From Halorussus litoreus (lineage in GTDB: Archaea; Halobacteriota; Halobacteria; Halobacteriales; Haladaptataceae), in the NCBI RefSeq assembly GCF_003382685.1, contig NZ_QLVG01000061.1, positions 1 through 33,509 on the forward strand: a stretch of 33,509 bases of DNA, given 5' to 3'. Positions 6,945 through 15,296 of the stretch are shown one piece after another. The notes below the pieces were generated by a model. The model did not search any database, was not told where the DNA came from, and was given only the letters and a program-made list of their open reading frames with translations. Position numbers and translations under genes: made by a program. The first letter of the stretch is position 1; every line of letters begins with the position of its first letter.

Positions 6945-7257
6945 ACAGTACACAGCGCCGGAAGCGGCATATTCGTTGGGGCCTCGGTCGAACGTGAATA
7001 GAGACGTAGCTGAACCTAGCGGGATGTCCCCGAAAGCCCTCGGCGTGCTAGACGACGAATAGACTGCAAACGTGTCCCGGAAAGCCCTCGGCGCGGTTAC
7101 GGTCGAATCGGTGACCGTGTCGTTCCCCTCGGCGGTGTTCTCGACCAGCGCTACGTCCTCGCTGAACGTGAAGCTGTAGTTCACATCGTCGTCGGCGCTC
7201 CGAATCTCGACCGTGTTCGGAAGGCCGCCGTCGGTGTCCGCCGACGGCGCATAGTGG
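6945..7257 (-). pseudogene. Remnant of a haloarchaeal secreted/beta-domain protein
   Basis: Read on the minus strand, about 7257-7090 encodes LPNTVEIRSADDD, then NYSFTFSEDVALVENTAEG and NDTVTDSTVT. This resembles the small beta-sandwich domain (TIxGTGxxxNYEFTVSGxVE..DxVSGSxVxG) common in haloarchaeal exported proteins. Only this fragment remains. It runs in frame into two copies of PRAF(R/G)D encoded by a short repeat and then into the PHP gene. The likely original ATG at 7252 is in a different frame and hits TGA after 24 codons. A TATA-like cctttaagt remains at 7270-7278. I infer a decayed gene; the family recognition is from memory and moderate. Confidence 0.5.
7026..7093. repeat. Duplicated CCGAAAGCCCTCGGCG-type motif
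   Basis: gtccccgaaagccctcggcg (7026-7045) recurs as gtcccggaaagccctcggcg (7074-7093), each preceded by a gaatag(a/c) word. The core ccgaaagccctc recurs at 9951-9962, between two other genes. It may be a dispersed repeat of this genome. Confidence 0.55.
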
Positions 7258-7399
7258 CGACGTTACGGAGGTGCCTTTAAGTAAACGCGGCTTTCAGCGA
7301 AGGAATCCCGGTGGCGTCGGGCTGTCAGCGCGCGTGGCCGAGCACGAAGTTGCGGAGCGCGAACAGCCGCCGCGACGAGACGTTGCTGGGGCTGGCCGG

Positions 7400-7420
7400 C
7401 GAATGATAGAAAACGAGAAC
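7400..7420 (-). terminator. T-rich terminator after secY
   Basis: On the minus strand, about 20-35 bases after the secY stop, the sequence reads gttctcgttttctatcatt. Short T-runs of this kind end many archaeal transcripts. No strong hairpin precedes it. Confidence 0.4.
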
Positions 7421-7437
7421 TGGAATACTCGGCGAAG

Positions 7438-8904
7438 CTATCCGAACATGTCGCGCATCATCGGGTGCATCTCCATCAGCTGCTCTTCGGCGATCTCCTC
7501 GTAGATCTTGTACGTGATGGAGACCGTCAGCAGCAGGCCGGTCCCGGTGACGCCCCCGATGGTGCCGAGCATGTTGGCCATCACGGCCAGCAGGCCGACC
7601 AGCGCGCCGCCGATGACGGTGACCTGCGGGATGTACCGCTCCATCACCTTCTCGATGACGCCGGTGTTCTGACGGAAGCCGGGGATCTGCATCCCGGAGT
7701 TCTGGATCTGCTTGGCGGTCGCCTCCGGGCCCATGTCGGTCGTCTCGACCCAGAAGATGGCGAATATCGCGCCGCCGATGACCATGAACGTCAGGTCGAC
7801 CGCCACGCGGATCATGATCTGCCACGGCTCCTGCCCGGTGGCCCCGAGCCACCACATCCACTGCTCGGGCGACTGGATGGGTGCCATGTAGTAGAACAGC
7901 CCGCCGGTGACCCTCGCTCCGTCGTAGGACCCGAGCCACGCCGGCATGCCGGTGCCGAGCTGGCTGTAGAGGATCTGGCCGAGGAACTGGATGTTCTGCT
8001 GGAGCGCCCGGACGAGGATCATCGGCAGCACGCTGGCGTAGATGAGCTTCACGGGGAACCGGCCGCGAGCGCCCTTCACGCGGGCGTGGCTCAGCGGAAT
8101 CTCGACGCGGACGCTCTCGGCGTACACGACGACGGCGAAGATCAGCACTGTCGTGACGAGCGCGAGGATGTTCCCCTCGCCGAGCACGAGATACTGGAGG
8201 CCGCCGCCCGACAGCAGCGAGGGCGCGTTCTCCGCGCTCCCGGTGATCAGCGCGAACCACGTCGGGAGCAGGCCGGTCGGGCCCTGGAGGGAGGGCCACG
8301 CGAACAGGCCGCCGATGAGCTTCTGGCTCACGCCCGCGATGATGAACAGCCCGATACCGCTCCCGACGCCCCACTTGCTCACGATCTCGTCCATGAACAG
8401 GACGAGGATTCCGCCGACCGCGATCTGGGCGAAGATGAGCCACTGGACCCCCGCCGTTCCGATTCCCAGGCTGTTGACGACCTGCGAGTCGACCGCGAGG
8501 AACCCACCGGCGAACACCATCGGCAGGCCGGTCAGACAGATCATCACGCCCACCAGCAGCTTCTGGAGGCCCTGATACAGGATCTGGTCGCGGGGGTCGT
8601 CGGTGTCGAGACCGAGCAGGTCCGCACCGCCGAGCAACTGGAGCACGATGCTCGCGGTGACGATCGGACCGATTCCGAGCTGGAGGATGGTCCCCTGGCC
8701 GCCAGCCAGGATCGAGCGGAACTGACCGAACGCGTCGTCACTGCCGACGTCGACGCCGTACAGGTAGATGTTCGTGAGGAAGAAATACAGAACCAGGATG
8801 CCCGCCGTCCACCCCAGCTTTCGCTTGAAGGGGACGTGGCCCTCGGGCCGCCGCACGGAGGGCATGCGGGTGAGTACCGGTTCCGCCGTCTCTTTCCAAC
8901 TCAT
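7438..8904 (-). CDS. secY: Preprotein translocase subunit SecY
   Basis: Central pore subunit of the SecYEG translocon in the cytoplasmic membrane, 488 residues with about ten transmembrane helices. Archaeal features are visible: the N-terminus KETAEPVLTRMPSV, plug/TM2 region FGQFRSILAGGQGTILQLGIGPIVTA-type segment, the RGQ-less archaeal loop FPVKLIYASVLPMILVRALQ, and a long TM6-7 loop. The ATG at 8904 begins exactly at the conserved MSWKE; longer in-frame starts up to 9078 add non-conserved sequence. In most archaea secY follows rpl15 as the last spc gene. Here it is about 1.9 kb away from rpl15 with two unrelated genes between, and therefore needs its own promoter (a weak acatacaag lies about 31 bp upstream). 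Confidence 0.97.
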   Translation of the reverse strand: MSWKETAEPVLTRMPSVRRPEGHVPFKRKLGWTAGILVLYFFLTNIYLYGVDVGSDDAFGQFRSILAGGQGTILQLGIGPIVTASIVLQLLGGADLLGLDTDDPRDQILYQGLQKLLVGVMICLTGLPMVFAGGFLAVDSQVVNSLGIGTAGVQWLIFAQIAVGGILVLFMDEIVSKWGVGSGIGLFIIAGVSQKLIGGLFAWPSLQGPTGLLPTWFALITGSAENAPSLLSGGGLQYLVLGEGNILALVTTVLIFAVVVYAESVRVEIPLSHARVKGARGRFPVKLIYASVLPMILVRALQQNIQFLGQILYSQLGTGMPAWLGSYDGARVTGGLFYYMAPIQSPEQWMWWLGATGQEPWQIMIRVAVDLTFMVIGGAIFAIFWVETTDMGPEATAKQIQNSGMQIPGFRQNTGVIEKVMERYIPQVTVIGGALVGLLAVMANMLGTIGGVTGTGLLLTVSITYKIYEEIAEEQLMEMHPMMRDMFG

Positions 8905-9083
8905 GTATCGGAATACATCAGACGGGGGCTTGTATGTGCTTCGCTTTGGGCCACAGTTGTACTCCGGTACCGGGGTCGAATTCCCCCTCGAAACGGACGC
9001 GACCGGTCGATACCGGAGCGCGAGCCACTGATCGAGAGGGACGATGCGAGCCCTTTTCCCGCCCGCCGGCCCTACCACCGTCT

Positions 9084-9890
9084 ATGACCGACGACCGGCC
9101 CGTGGAGGACGGCTGGCCTGCTGACGGCGGTGGGGGTTCGACGGACGGCTGGCCCACCGGCGACGACCGGACGACGACGGACGAGGACGACCCCGCGGAC
9201 GCCGGTGGTCGCCCGACAACGGACGACGGAAGTTCCACGGCAGACGGCGACCAGCCCGCAGAAGACGACGACCAGCGCACAGCGGACGACCGAACGCCGG
9301 ACGACGACCCGGGCTATCGAGTGCTCGGGATTCCGAAGCGCGGGCAGCTCCGACTGCTCGATCTCCGGAGCTTCGAGCCGGTCGTCACCGCAGCCGAGGG
9401 ACACGAGGCACCGGTCGGGGAGCTTCGCCCCGGCTATCTGATCGACGCGGAACTAGACTGGTCGTCGGCCGAGCCGACAGTCCATTCGGTGGCGGTGCGG
9501 CGCCCCACGCTGTACGCGTTCGCCGACGAGGCCGAGCCCATCTTCGAGGCCGCGCGCGAGACGTGGACGGACGCCCTCGCCGCTGACGAACCGATGAACA
9601 GCCGCGTGACGCGAAACACCGACAGCGAGGTCAACGGTGCGGTGTACGTGTTCGCCGAGAGCGGGCCGAACGCCACCTTCGAGGAGTTCCGCGACGGCAC
9701 GCGGCCGCTCGAACCGCTGGTCGACAGGGTGAACGACAGCGACGGCCCCGCTCCCCGCGAGGTGTTCGTGCTCCGACCGCCCGAGGAGGAGTTCGTCGTC
9801 GTCACCATCGCGCTCCGGAAGGGCGGTCAGTTCGCCGACGCGCTCCGGGAGACGTACGACCTGCCGCGGCCGCCGGAGCCGCTGGCATAG
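9084..9890 (+). CDS. Haloarchaeal conserved protein of unknown function (DUF6663-like)
   Basis: A 268-residue soluble protein. Residues 1-77 are a very acidic, Asp/Gly/Thr-rich disordered leader. The conserved part starts near PGYRVLGIPKRGQLRLLDLRS and continues through a domain with FEAARETWTDALA, MNSRVTRNTDSEVNGAVYVFA and EEFRDGTRPLEPLVDRVN, then ends with GGQFADALRETYDLPRPPEP. I associate this pattern with the haloarchaeal family DUF6663, but that name is from memory. No catalytic motif is obvious. It is divergent from secY (180 bp between starts). The ATG at 9084 is preferred over the upstream frame because a T-rich box (cccttttcc) lies about 29 bp before it. Confidence 0.72.
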   Translation: MTDDRPVEDGWPADGGGGSTDGWPTGDDRTTTDEDDPADAGGRPTTDDGSSTADGDQPAEDDDQRTADDRTPDDDPGYRVLGIPKRGQLRLLDLRSFEPVVTAAEGHEAPVGELRPGYLIDAELDWSSAEPTVHSVAVRRPTLYAFADEAEPIFEAARETWTDALAADEPMNSRVTRNTDSEVNGAVYVFAESGPNATFEEFRDGTRPLEPLVDRVNDSDGPAPREVFVLRPPEEEFVVVTIALRKGGQFADALRETYDLPRPPEPLA

Positions 9891-10014
9891 CGCAACAGTT
9901 GGCACTACGAGGGTAGCTTGCGCTCTGCGACGCAACAGCTTCCTGGTGGACCGAAAGCCCTCACGCCTGTCCGAGTTGCGTGCCGGAAATTGTCTTCTCG
10001 GGGATGTTCTCGGC
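9889..10014. other. Short spacer between two convergent genes
   Basis: This stretch contains an agcgcaa/ttgcgct inverted repeat (9889-9895 with 9918-9924), the word cgcaacag twice (9891-9898 and 9931-9938), and a third copy of the ccgaaagccctc motif (9951-9962). No gene is seen. The neighbours converge here, so it probably holds both terminators. Confidence 0.4.
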
Positions 10015-10674
10015 TTAGGCGCTACAGATGTCGTGGAGGTCGTCGAGCCCCTCGATCTCCCACGTGGGCCACACGTTGAGGTCCCAGTCGCGCCGGTGAG
10101 GCCGCCGGATGAACGCCGAGTCGATGCCGGCGTTGTGGGCCGCCCGCACGTCCGACTCGTTGTCGCCGACGAACAGCGCCGAGTCGGCGTCGAGGTCGGC
10201 CAGCGCCCGGTCGATGTAGTGGGAGTTGGGCTTGCGGCGGTCGAGGCTCTGCACCGTCGCCTCGCGGCCGTAGTACGTGTCAAACAGGTGCGAGACGTCG
10301 AAGTGGTCGACGAGGAAGTCGACCGTCTCGTGCTGGTTCGAACTCACGATGCCCATCGAGGCGTCGAGGTCGCCCAGCGTGTCGATGTCGTCGTACGGCG
10401 TCTTGCGTCCCTCGCGGGCCTCGATCTGCTGGGCCTGCGAGAGGTTGCTGTCGCGCGTGCGCCAGAACGTCTCCGGTTCGAGGCCGTACGTGCCACAGAC
10501 GGCCTCGACGCTATCGGGGGTCGCTCCGATCGTCATGTCCTCGACGTGGTCGGGGTCCGGGTCGGTCACGTCGAACTCCGTGAACGTCTCCCGGGTCGCG
10601 TCCCGGAGGACTTCGAAGTGCGTGCGACCGACGAGGACACCGTCGTTGTCGAAGACGACGGTATCGTAGGTCAT
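10015..10674 (-). CDS. HAD-superfamily (class IA) phosphatase
   Basis: A 219-residue HAD hydrolase with all four motifs. Motif I is VVFDNDGVL (nucleophile D9, acid D11), motif II is the Ser pair in MGIVSSNQ near 108-114, motif III is the Lys in RRKPNSHYI near 147, and motif IV is ALFVGDNESD near 170. A helical cap (residues ~18-85) indicates subclass I, as in phosphoglycolate phosphatases; the substrate is not known. A TATA box (cttaaaag, 10696-10703) lies about 26 bp before the ATG, so this is an independent leaderless transcript. The gene sits just past rpl15 on the same strand, in the place where secY would usually follow. Confidence 0.88.
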   Translation of the reverse strand: MTYDTVVFDNDGVLVGRTHFEVLRDATRETFTEFDVTDPDPDHVEDMTIGATPDSVEAVCGTYGLEPETFWRTRDSNLSQAQQIEAREGRKTPYDDIDTLGDLDASMGIVSSNQHETVDFLVDHFDVSHLFDTYYGREATVQSLDRRKPNSHYIDRALADLDADSALFVGDNESDVRAAHNAGIDSAFIRRPHRRDWDLNVWPTWEIEGLDDLHDICSA

Positions 10675-10694
10675 ACGTCGTCAATGAGCCCCGG

Positions 10695-10703
10695 GCTTAA
10701 AAG
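10695..10703 (-). promoter_or_regulatory. TATA box of the HAD phosphatase gene
   Basis: The minus-strand sequence acttttaagc is centred about 26 bp before the ATG at 10674. It matches the haloarchaeal TATA consensus and leaderless spacing. Confidence 0.7.
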
Positions 10704-10792
10704 TGTTACAGCCACCGGTCGCTCGGAGTGACCCAATCCGGCGACAGTGGCCCTTGGATGGCGTCGCCGTATCCGTAGATGCGGAGCTATCG

Positions 10793-10841
10793 AGCGAAAA
10801 CGCGGAAAAACGAAAACTCCCAGCGAAATCGAAACTCGCGA
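10793..10841 (-). terminator. T-rich terminator at the end of the ribosomal operon
   Basis: Immediately after the rpl15 stop the minus strand carries repeated T-runs (ttttcg, tttttcc, ttttcg) over about 45 bases. Successive T-stretches like this are the usual archaeal transcription terminator, so the 24-gene unit probably ends here rather than reading into the HAD gene and secY. Confidence 0.65.
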
Positions 10842-11324
10842 TTACTCCTCGTCGTCCGAGTCGGCCTCGTCGTCGGCCTCCTCCCCTCGCTCGCTGAGGA
10901 CGGCGTCGCCGCCCTCCTCCTCGATGAGTTCGACCGCACTCGCCGAGAACGCGTCGGCGGTGACTTCGAGCTGGCTGCGGACCTGACCGTCGCCGAGCAC
11001 CTTCACGGCGTCGACCTCCCAGCCGTCCTCGACGACGTCGCGGACGTCGACGCGGTAGCCGAACTCCGTCTCCTCGGCGACCCCGTCGGCGACCAGCAGC
11101 GCGGCGTCCTCGTCGAGCTTCTGGACCGTGACGGTCCGCACGTCGTCTTTGACCTTGTCCGGCCGGTCGAAGCCGTGCTTGCCGAGCGGTTCGTAGTTGT
11201 GGAACTCGTGTTTGTCGCGGCCCGCGCGTCCGCGGCCGCCCCGGTGACCGGCACCGCGCCGGTTCTTGTGCGTGCCGCCGCCGTGCGTGCGGGAGCCGCG
11301 CTGTCGTCGTTTCTTATCCGTCAT
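10842..11324 (-). CDS. rpl15: Large-subunit ribosomal protein uL15
   Basis: Large ribosomal subunit protein, 160 residues. The N-terminal RNA-binding segment (KKRRQRGSRTHGGGTHKNRR, then a GHRGGRGRAGRDKHEF stretch) is the archaeal uL15 signature. A compact domain follows (VTVQKLDEDAALLVADG, EVDAVKVLGDGQVRSQLEVTADAFS), and the C-terminal tail after SASAVELIEEEGGDAVL is acidic. The ATG at 11324 lies 2 bases past the rpl30 stop (11327-11329), on the same strand. It is the last gene of the compact unit here; T-runs follow it. Confidence 0.97.
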   Translation of the reverse strand: MTDKKRRQRGSRTHGGGTHKNRRGAGHRGGRGRAGRDKHEFHNYEPLGKHGFDRPDKVKDDVRTVTVQKLDEDAALLVADGVAEETEFGYRVDVRDVVEDGWEVDAVKVLGDGQVRSQLEVTADAFSASAVELIEEEGGDAVLSERGEEADDEADSDDEE

Positions 11325-11326
11325 GG

Positions 11327-11791
11327 TTATCGCATCGCCTCGAGTAGCGCGTCGATTTGCTCGGTGTCGTGCTTGCCGAGCTGACCGCCCTCCTTGGTGG
11401 GGTGCTTGATGCCGTCGTGGCCCCCTCGGGGCGGGTGGAGCCGGAGCACCGGCGAGAGGCCCTGCTCGCGCAGGGTGGTCTGCTCGTTCAGTAGCGCGCC
11501 CGTGAGGTCGCTCACGTCGTCGTACTCGGTGTTCTCCGCGACCCACTCGTCGTCGATGTCGGCGTCACCTTCGAGAGGTTCTGCGCGATGCTCGACGACC
11601 GTCTCGAGCACGTCCCGGCTCGGCTCGCCGTACGCGGTGTAGTCGTTGACCTTCGTGATCATCCCGCGGTAGGTGTCGGTGTCCGGGACGAGCGTGGCGT
11701 GGTTCACCCGGTGGAGGTTCAGCATCTCCAGGGTGTCCTGCGTCTCGCCGGTCATGTCGACCTCGCCGCGAATCTGGACGACTGCCTTCAT
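11327..11791 (-). CDS. rpl30: Large-subunit ribosomal protein uL30
   Basis: 154-residue archaeal-type uL30, longer than the ~60-residue bacterial form. It opens with [20 protein letters not shown] and LNLHRVNHATLVPDTDTYRGM, the conserved core. The archaeal C-terminal extension contains LRLHPPRGGHDGIKHPTKEG. The start codon shares its A with the rps5 TGA stop (11791), a one-base overlap that suggests coupled translation. Confidence 0.97.
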   Translation of the reverse strand: MKAVVQIRGEVDMTGETQDTLEMLNLHRVNHATLVPDTDTYRGMITKVNDYTAYGEPSRDVLETVVEHRAEPLEGDADIDDEWVAENTEYDDVSDLTGALLNEQTTLREQGLSPVLRLHPPRGGHDGIKHPTKEGGQLGKHDTEQIDALLEAMR

Positions 11792-12435
11792 CACTCGGCC
11801 ACCTCCTCGAAGTCGGAGGTCTGGCCTCGCGGCCGGCGCGACTCCGCGGCGTTCTCCAGCGCGTTGTACGTCCCCTTGGCGAGGTTGAGCGTGGTCCGTG
11901 TGTTGCCGTGGCTCTTGGTCCACGCGTTCTCGACGCCGCCGAGTTCGAGGATCTTTCGGACGGTGTCGGTCGCCGCCAGTCCCAGTCCGGTCGGGGCGGG
12001 GATGAGCTCGACCTCGACGCTGCCGGCCTTGCCTTTCGTCCGGCGGGCCAGCGAGTGGGGTCGCTCGCTCCGGTCCTCCCACGACCCCGCGCCGCGGTTG
12101 ACCTCGATGATGTTCAGCTTCGCGATGTCGATCGCCTTCTGGATGGCCCCGCCGACCTGGTCGTCGCGGCCCTCGGCGTACCCGACGTAGCCGTCGCGGT
12201 TGCCGATGGCGACCACGCACCGGAACTTCACCCGGCGACCGGAGTCGGTCATGCGCTGGACCATGTTGATGTCCAGCACTTCGTCCTCCAGTCCCGGCAG
12301 CAGCTGGTCGACCAGTTCCGGCTCCTTCAGCGGGAGGCCGGAGTTGAGGGCGTCCGCCATCGTGTCGATCTCGCCCTCGACGACTTTGCGGCCGAGACGG
12401 GTCTGGGGTTCCCAGCCGTCGTTGTGTGCACTCAT
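11791..12435 (-). CDS. rps5: Small-subunit ribosomal protein uS5
   Basis: 214 residues, archaeal/eukaryotic S2-type. The N-terminal double-stranded-RNA-binding fold contains [20 protein letters not shown], and the C-terminal S5 fold has [20 protein letters not shown] and [18 protein letters not shown]. It acts at the mRNA entry side of the small subunit and in decoding fidelity. It lies 3 bp after the rpl18 stop and overlaps rpl30 by one base. Confidence 0.97.
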   Translation of the reverse strand: MSAHNDGWEPQTRLGRKVVEGEIDTMADALNSGLPLKEPELVDQLLPGLEDEVLDINMVQRMTDSGRRVKFRCVVAIGNRDGYVGYAEGRDDQVGGAIQKAIDIAKLNIIEVNRGAGSWEDRSERPHSLARRTKGKAGSVEVELIPAPTGLGLAATDTVRKILELGGVENAWTKSHGNTRTTLNLAKGTYNALENAAESRRPRGQTSDFEEVAE

Positions 12436-12438
12436 GTG

Positions 12439-12990
12439 TTAGTCCTCCTGTAGTTCTGCGAGCACTTCGTCGAAGTGCTCGGGTAGTTCCGTGGCGTCGA
12501 AGTCCCCGCTGTACAGCGGCTCGTCGCGCTGGTCGGCGTAGTCGGCGATGTGCTCGCCGCGATTGCGCGACCAGTCGGCCAGCACGCTGTCGTTGTGGGG
12601 GATATCGAGCCCGGCGTCGATTGCGCCTTCCTGTACTGCGAACACCTTGCTTCCGGGCGTCGGCGAGTTGAGGCCGATGTCGAGCACCGCCTCGTCGAGG
12701 CCGGCGTCGAGCGCTCGCTTGCCGACGAGGTACCCCGTGAGGTACGCGCTCGGGAGGTTGCCCGTGGGGGCTTCCCAGCCGTACTCCTCGAGGTCGCCGG
12801 AGGTCGCGCTCGCTGCCGTCTCGTCGCCGTCCGGACCCATCGTGACCAGCTGCGCCCTGACGTGCCGGTTGCTCTTGCGAGCCACCAGCCGGGGCTTGCC
12901 CGATTTCAGCAGGCGCAACCTCTGATGGTAGTCGGTCCGGACCTCGCGCCGACGCCGCATCGGCACCGTGTATCGTGGTCCTGTTGCCAT
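12439..12990 (-). CDS. rpl18: Large-subunit ribosomal protein uL18
   Basis: 183-residue 5S-rRNA-binding protein. Typical segments are the basic N-terminus GPRYTVPMRRRREVRTDYHQ, KPRLVARKSNRHVRAQLV, and NLPSAYLTGYLVGKRAL. A conserved helix follows with AVLDIGLNSPTPGSKVFAV and GAIDAGLDIPHND. In the ribosome it anchors 5S rRNA with uL5. The start ATG at 12990 lies 2 bp after the eL19 stop. Confidence 0.97.
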   Translation of the reverse strand: MATGPRYTVPMRRRREVRTDYHQRLRLLKSGKPRLVARKSNRHVRAQLVTMGPDGDETAASATSGDLEEYGWEAPTGNLPSAYLTGYLVGKRALDAGLDEAVLDIGLNSPTPGSKVFAVQEGAIDAGLDIPHNDSVLADWSRNRGEHIADYADQRDEPLYSGDFDATELPEHFDEVLAELQED

Positions 12991-12992
12991 TG

Positions 12993-13433
12993 TTAGTAGT
13001 TGCTCTCGATGTAGTTCAGCAGGTACTGGACGCTACGGAACTCCCCGCCTTTCGCCTTGTCGTACAGGTCGCGGTACTGCGAGGTGGTGATCTCGCCCTC
13101 GGCGCGGAGTTCGCGGAGCTTCGTTCGCTGCGCGCGGATCGTTCCCTTCCACTGTTCTTTCTGCTGCTGGCGGCCGCCGGACTTGCCCTTCCGGGTGCCG
13201 GCACCGGTCCCGTGACCGTAGGCCCGCTTCGCGTCACGTTCGCGGGCGCGACCGCGCGAGTTGCCCTTCGCGTCTTCGGCTCGGACGGAGCCCTCGTCGA
13301 CGAGTTCGCGGATGTCCTCGCGGGTGATCGCCTCCGCGATGTCGCTCTGGGCGTCCGGGTCGAACCAGACGCGGCTCTCGCCGACGTCGAGCACGTCCGA
13401 TGCGAGTCGCTTCTGTGCGCTCAGATCAGTCAT
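12993..13433 (-). CDS. rpl19e: Large-subunit ribosomal protein eL19
   Basis: 146-residue archaeal/eukaryotic-specific protein. It starts with LSAQKRLASDVLDVGESRVW and VWFDPDAQSDIAEAITREDI. A basic middle follows (KGNSRGRARERDAKRAYGHG) and then the long helix LRAEGEITTSQYRDLYDKAKGG. Its ATG overlaps the stop of rpl32e by one base (TAATG at 13433). Confidence 0.97.
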   Translation of the reverse strand: MTDLSAQKRLASDVLDVGESRVWFDPDAQSDIAEAITREDIRELVDEGSVRAEDAKGNSRGRARERDAKRAYGHGTGAGTRKGKSGGRQQQKEQWKGTIRAQRTKLRELRAEGEITTSQYRDLYDKAKGGEFRSVQYLLNYIESNY

Positions 13434-14170
13434 TACTCTTCGACCTCCACTTCGACGTAGGTCGGGTTGAGGACGCGAATGCCCTCAGCTTCTGCCTGTT
13501 CCTCGATGCGTTCGCGCTTGCGCGCGCCGACCTTCGAGGCGATGCGGACCGCCTCGCGGTCGCCGTCCACGCCGTCGAGGTCGTCGACGTTGTGGACGCG
13601 CACTTCCTCGAAGCCGCTGGGGTGCTTGCCGCGCACCGCTTTCGGCGTCCGGAAGCCGGCTTGGACCGTGTCGCCCTTGCCCTTGATGCCGCGGCGCTGC
13701 TTGGACAGCAGGCCGCGCGGGCGACGCCACGAGGTCGGCGTGCGCTTCTTCTTGTGGTAGTCCTGCCGGTTGAACTGCGGCTTGCCGACGCGCTTGCGCT
13801 GTGCGAGGAGTTCCTCCTCGCGCTCGGTGAGGTCGGGGGTCTTGTCGACCAGCCCGCGCGGCTGGAGTTCGGTCTCGACCGCCTCCTCGTCCGCTTCGGC
13901 CTCGTCGGCTTCCTCGGACTCTTCCTCTTCGATCTCGGCCTCGGTCTCCTCCTCGACTTCGAGTCCGCCGACGTCGGCCTTGATGCGGGCCGCGAGGGCG
14001 TTCCCGATGCCGTCGACCTCGGCGAGATCGTCCTGGCTGGCGGCCTGCACGTCCGCGACCGACTCGTAGCCGGCCTCACGGAGCGCTTCCGCCTTGCTCG
14101 CGCCCACGCCGCTGATGTCGTCCAGCGACTCGGGCCCGTCCTGCTCGGGTTCGTCTGCTTCGTCTGCCAT
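13433..14170 (-). CDS. rpl32e: Large-subunit ribosomal protein eL32 with N-terminal helix-hairpin-helix extension
   Basis: 245 residues, about twice the length of a bare eL32. Residues ~15-68 form a helix-hairpin-helix pair ([39 protein letters not shown]). A ~40-residue Glu-rich linker ([20 protein letters not shown]) leads to the eL32 domain from [20 protein letters not shown] to the C-terminus, with [19 protein letters not shown] and [19 protein letters not shown]. An HhH extension on eL32 is a known haloarchaeal feature; its role is uncertain, perhaps nonspecific nucleic-acid contact. Confidence 0.96.
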   Translation of the reverse strand: MADEADEPEQDGPESLDDISGVGASKAEALREAGYESVADVQAASQDDLAEVDGIGNALAARIKADVGGLEVEEETEAEIEEEESEEADEAEADEEAVETELQPRGLVDKTPDLTEREEELLAQRKRVGKPQFNRQDYHKKKRTPTSWRRPRGLLSKQRRGIKGKGDTVQAGFRTPKAVRGKHPSGFEEVRVHNVDDLDGVDGDREAVRIASKVGARKRERIEEQAEAEGIRVLNPTYVEVEVEE

Positions 14171-14173
14171 TCG

Positions 14174-14710
14174 TTAGACACCTCCAGTCTGCGGTTTCTC
14201 GGTGATGTAGACGCCGTCCTGGAACACGCGGGTGTCCTTGTCCTGGACGCGGGTGAGCTGCTCGATGTCCGCGGCCGTCTGGCCGACGTCCTCGATGCTC
14301 GGCCCGCGCAGGTACACCGTCTCGTCGTCGACGTCGACCGTCGTGTCGCCGTGGACGTCGGTGCGTCGCTCCGCGCGCTCACCGAGGAAGTTCTCGATGA
14401 CGACCTCGTCGTTCTCGGCGCGGACCTGCATCGGGAAGTGGGAGTAGAACACCTCCATGGTGTACTCCCAGCCCTCGGTCACGCCGTGTAACATGTTGCG
14501 AACGTGGCTCTCGAAGGTGCCGACGGTCGCCGACGTCTTCGCGTCGTCGACGTCGCTCTCGATGACCACGCGTCCGTCGTCCACGTCGACCGACACGTCG
14601 GGGTACCAGAGGCGTCGCGTGACCGTGCCTTCGGGCCCCTCGACGGTGAGGTCGAGGTGGTCCTTCGTTGCGGTTGCGTCGTCCGGAATCTCCAGTTCTG
14701 TTCGTGCCAT
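14174..14710 (-). CDS. rpl6: Large-subunit ribosomal protein uL6
   Basis: 178 residues, two tandem L6 beta-alpha folds. The N-terminal domain has LDLTVEGPEGTVTRRLWYPD and SHVRNMLHGVTEGWEYTMEV. The second has the archaeal signature ENFLGERAERRTDVHGDTTV. It sits near the factor-binding site of the large subunit. I chose the ATG at 14710 (MARTELEIP), 2 bp after the rps8 stop; longer frames give unrelated N-terminal sequence. Confidence 0.97.
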   Translation of the reverse strand: MARTELEIPDDATATKDHLDLTVEGPEGTVTRRLWYPDVSVDVDDGRVVIESDVDDAKTSATVGTFESHVRNMLHGVTEGWEYTMEVFYSHFPMQVRAENDEVVIENFLGERAERRTDVHGDTTVDVDDETVYLRGPSIEDVGQTAADIEQLTRVQDKDTRVFQDGVYITEKPQTGGV

Positions 14711-14712
14711 CG

Positions 14713-15105
14713 TTAGTAGACGTACGCGATTATCTGGCCACCGACGCCGCGCTCGCGGGCCTCGTAGTGGCTCATGACGCCGCGGCTGGTCGTGACGACG
14801 AGGGCCCCGTAGTCGCGGGCCGGGAGGAATCGCTTCTCCCACTTCTCGAAGTCGTCGGCCCCGGCCGAGTACCGGGGTTTGACCGCGCCGCACTCGTTTA
14901 TCGCGCCCTTCAGTTCGACCTCGAACTCCCCGGCTTTACCGTCGTCGACGAACTCGAAGCCGTCGATGTACCCGCGGTCGTAGAAGACCTCAAGTACGCT
15001 GCCGATCTCGTTCGAGGCGGGCTGTACCGTGTGGTCGAGATGACCGACGCTCTCGGCGTTGTCGACGCCCGAGAGCGCGTTGGCCAGCGGATCGTTTCCT
15101 GCCAT
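14713..15105 (-). CDS. rps8: Small-subunit ribosomal protein uS8
   Basis: 130 residues, archaeal length. It starts [20 protein letters not shown], with the helix [20 protein letters not shown] and the conserved C-terminal [20 protein letters not shown], ending GGQIIAYVY. It binds the central domain of 16S rRNA early in assembly. The ATG at 15105 lies 2 bp after the S14 stop. Confidence 0.97.
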   Translation of the reverse strand: MAGNDPLANALSGVDNAESVGHLDHTVQPASNEIGSVLEVFYDRGYIDGFEFVDDGKAGEFEVELKGAINECGAVKPRYSAGADDFEKWEKRFLPARDYGALVVTTSRGVMSHYEARERGVGGQIIAYVY

Positions 15106-15107
15106 GA

Positions 15108-15296
15108 TTATCGATACTTCTTGAAGCCCATGCTCCGAGCGACCTCGCGGAAGCACTGTCGACACAGGAACACGTCGTACTTGCCGACGAGTCCCTGCTT
15201 GCGGCCACAGCGCTGGCACTCTTCGATCTGGCCAGTGCGCTTGGCGGCGTGCTCTCCGGTGGCCTCGGAGTCGCTTTCTGTTTCGGTTTCGCTCAT
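15108..15296 (-). CDS. rps14: Small-subunit ribosomal protein uS14 (zinc form)
   Basis: 62 residues. The C-terminal ~38 carry the four-cysteine zinc knuckle ECQRCGRK...LCRQCFRE and the invariant end [14 protein letters not shown]. The N-terminal ~20 residues ([19 protein letters not shown]) are an acidic haloarchaeal extension not present in most archaeal S14 proteins. The ATG overlaps the rpl5 stop by four bases (ATGA, 15293-15296). It contacts the 3' major domain of 16S rRNA. Confidence 0.95.
   Translation of the reverse strand: MSETETESDSEATGEHAAKRTGQIEECQRCGRKQGLVGKYDVFLCRQCFREVARSMGFKKYR

Noticed and set aside
6945-7184. Longer start for the PHP protein at 7184
   Set aside because: The extra 80 residues belong to an unrelated decayed gene plus short repeats, and the PHP fold begins at the ATG at 6944, which has a TATA-like element at the right distance.
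8905-9078. N-terminal extension of SecY
   Set aside because: Conserved SecY sequence starts at MSWKE (8904); the upstream frame has no family resemblance and overlaps the divergent promoter region.
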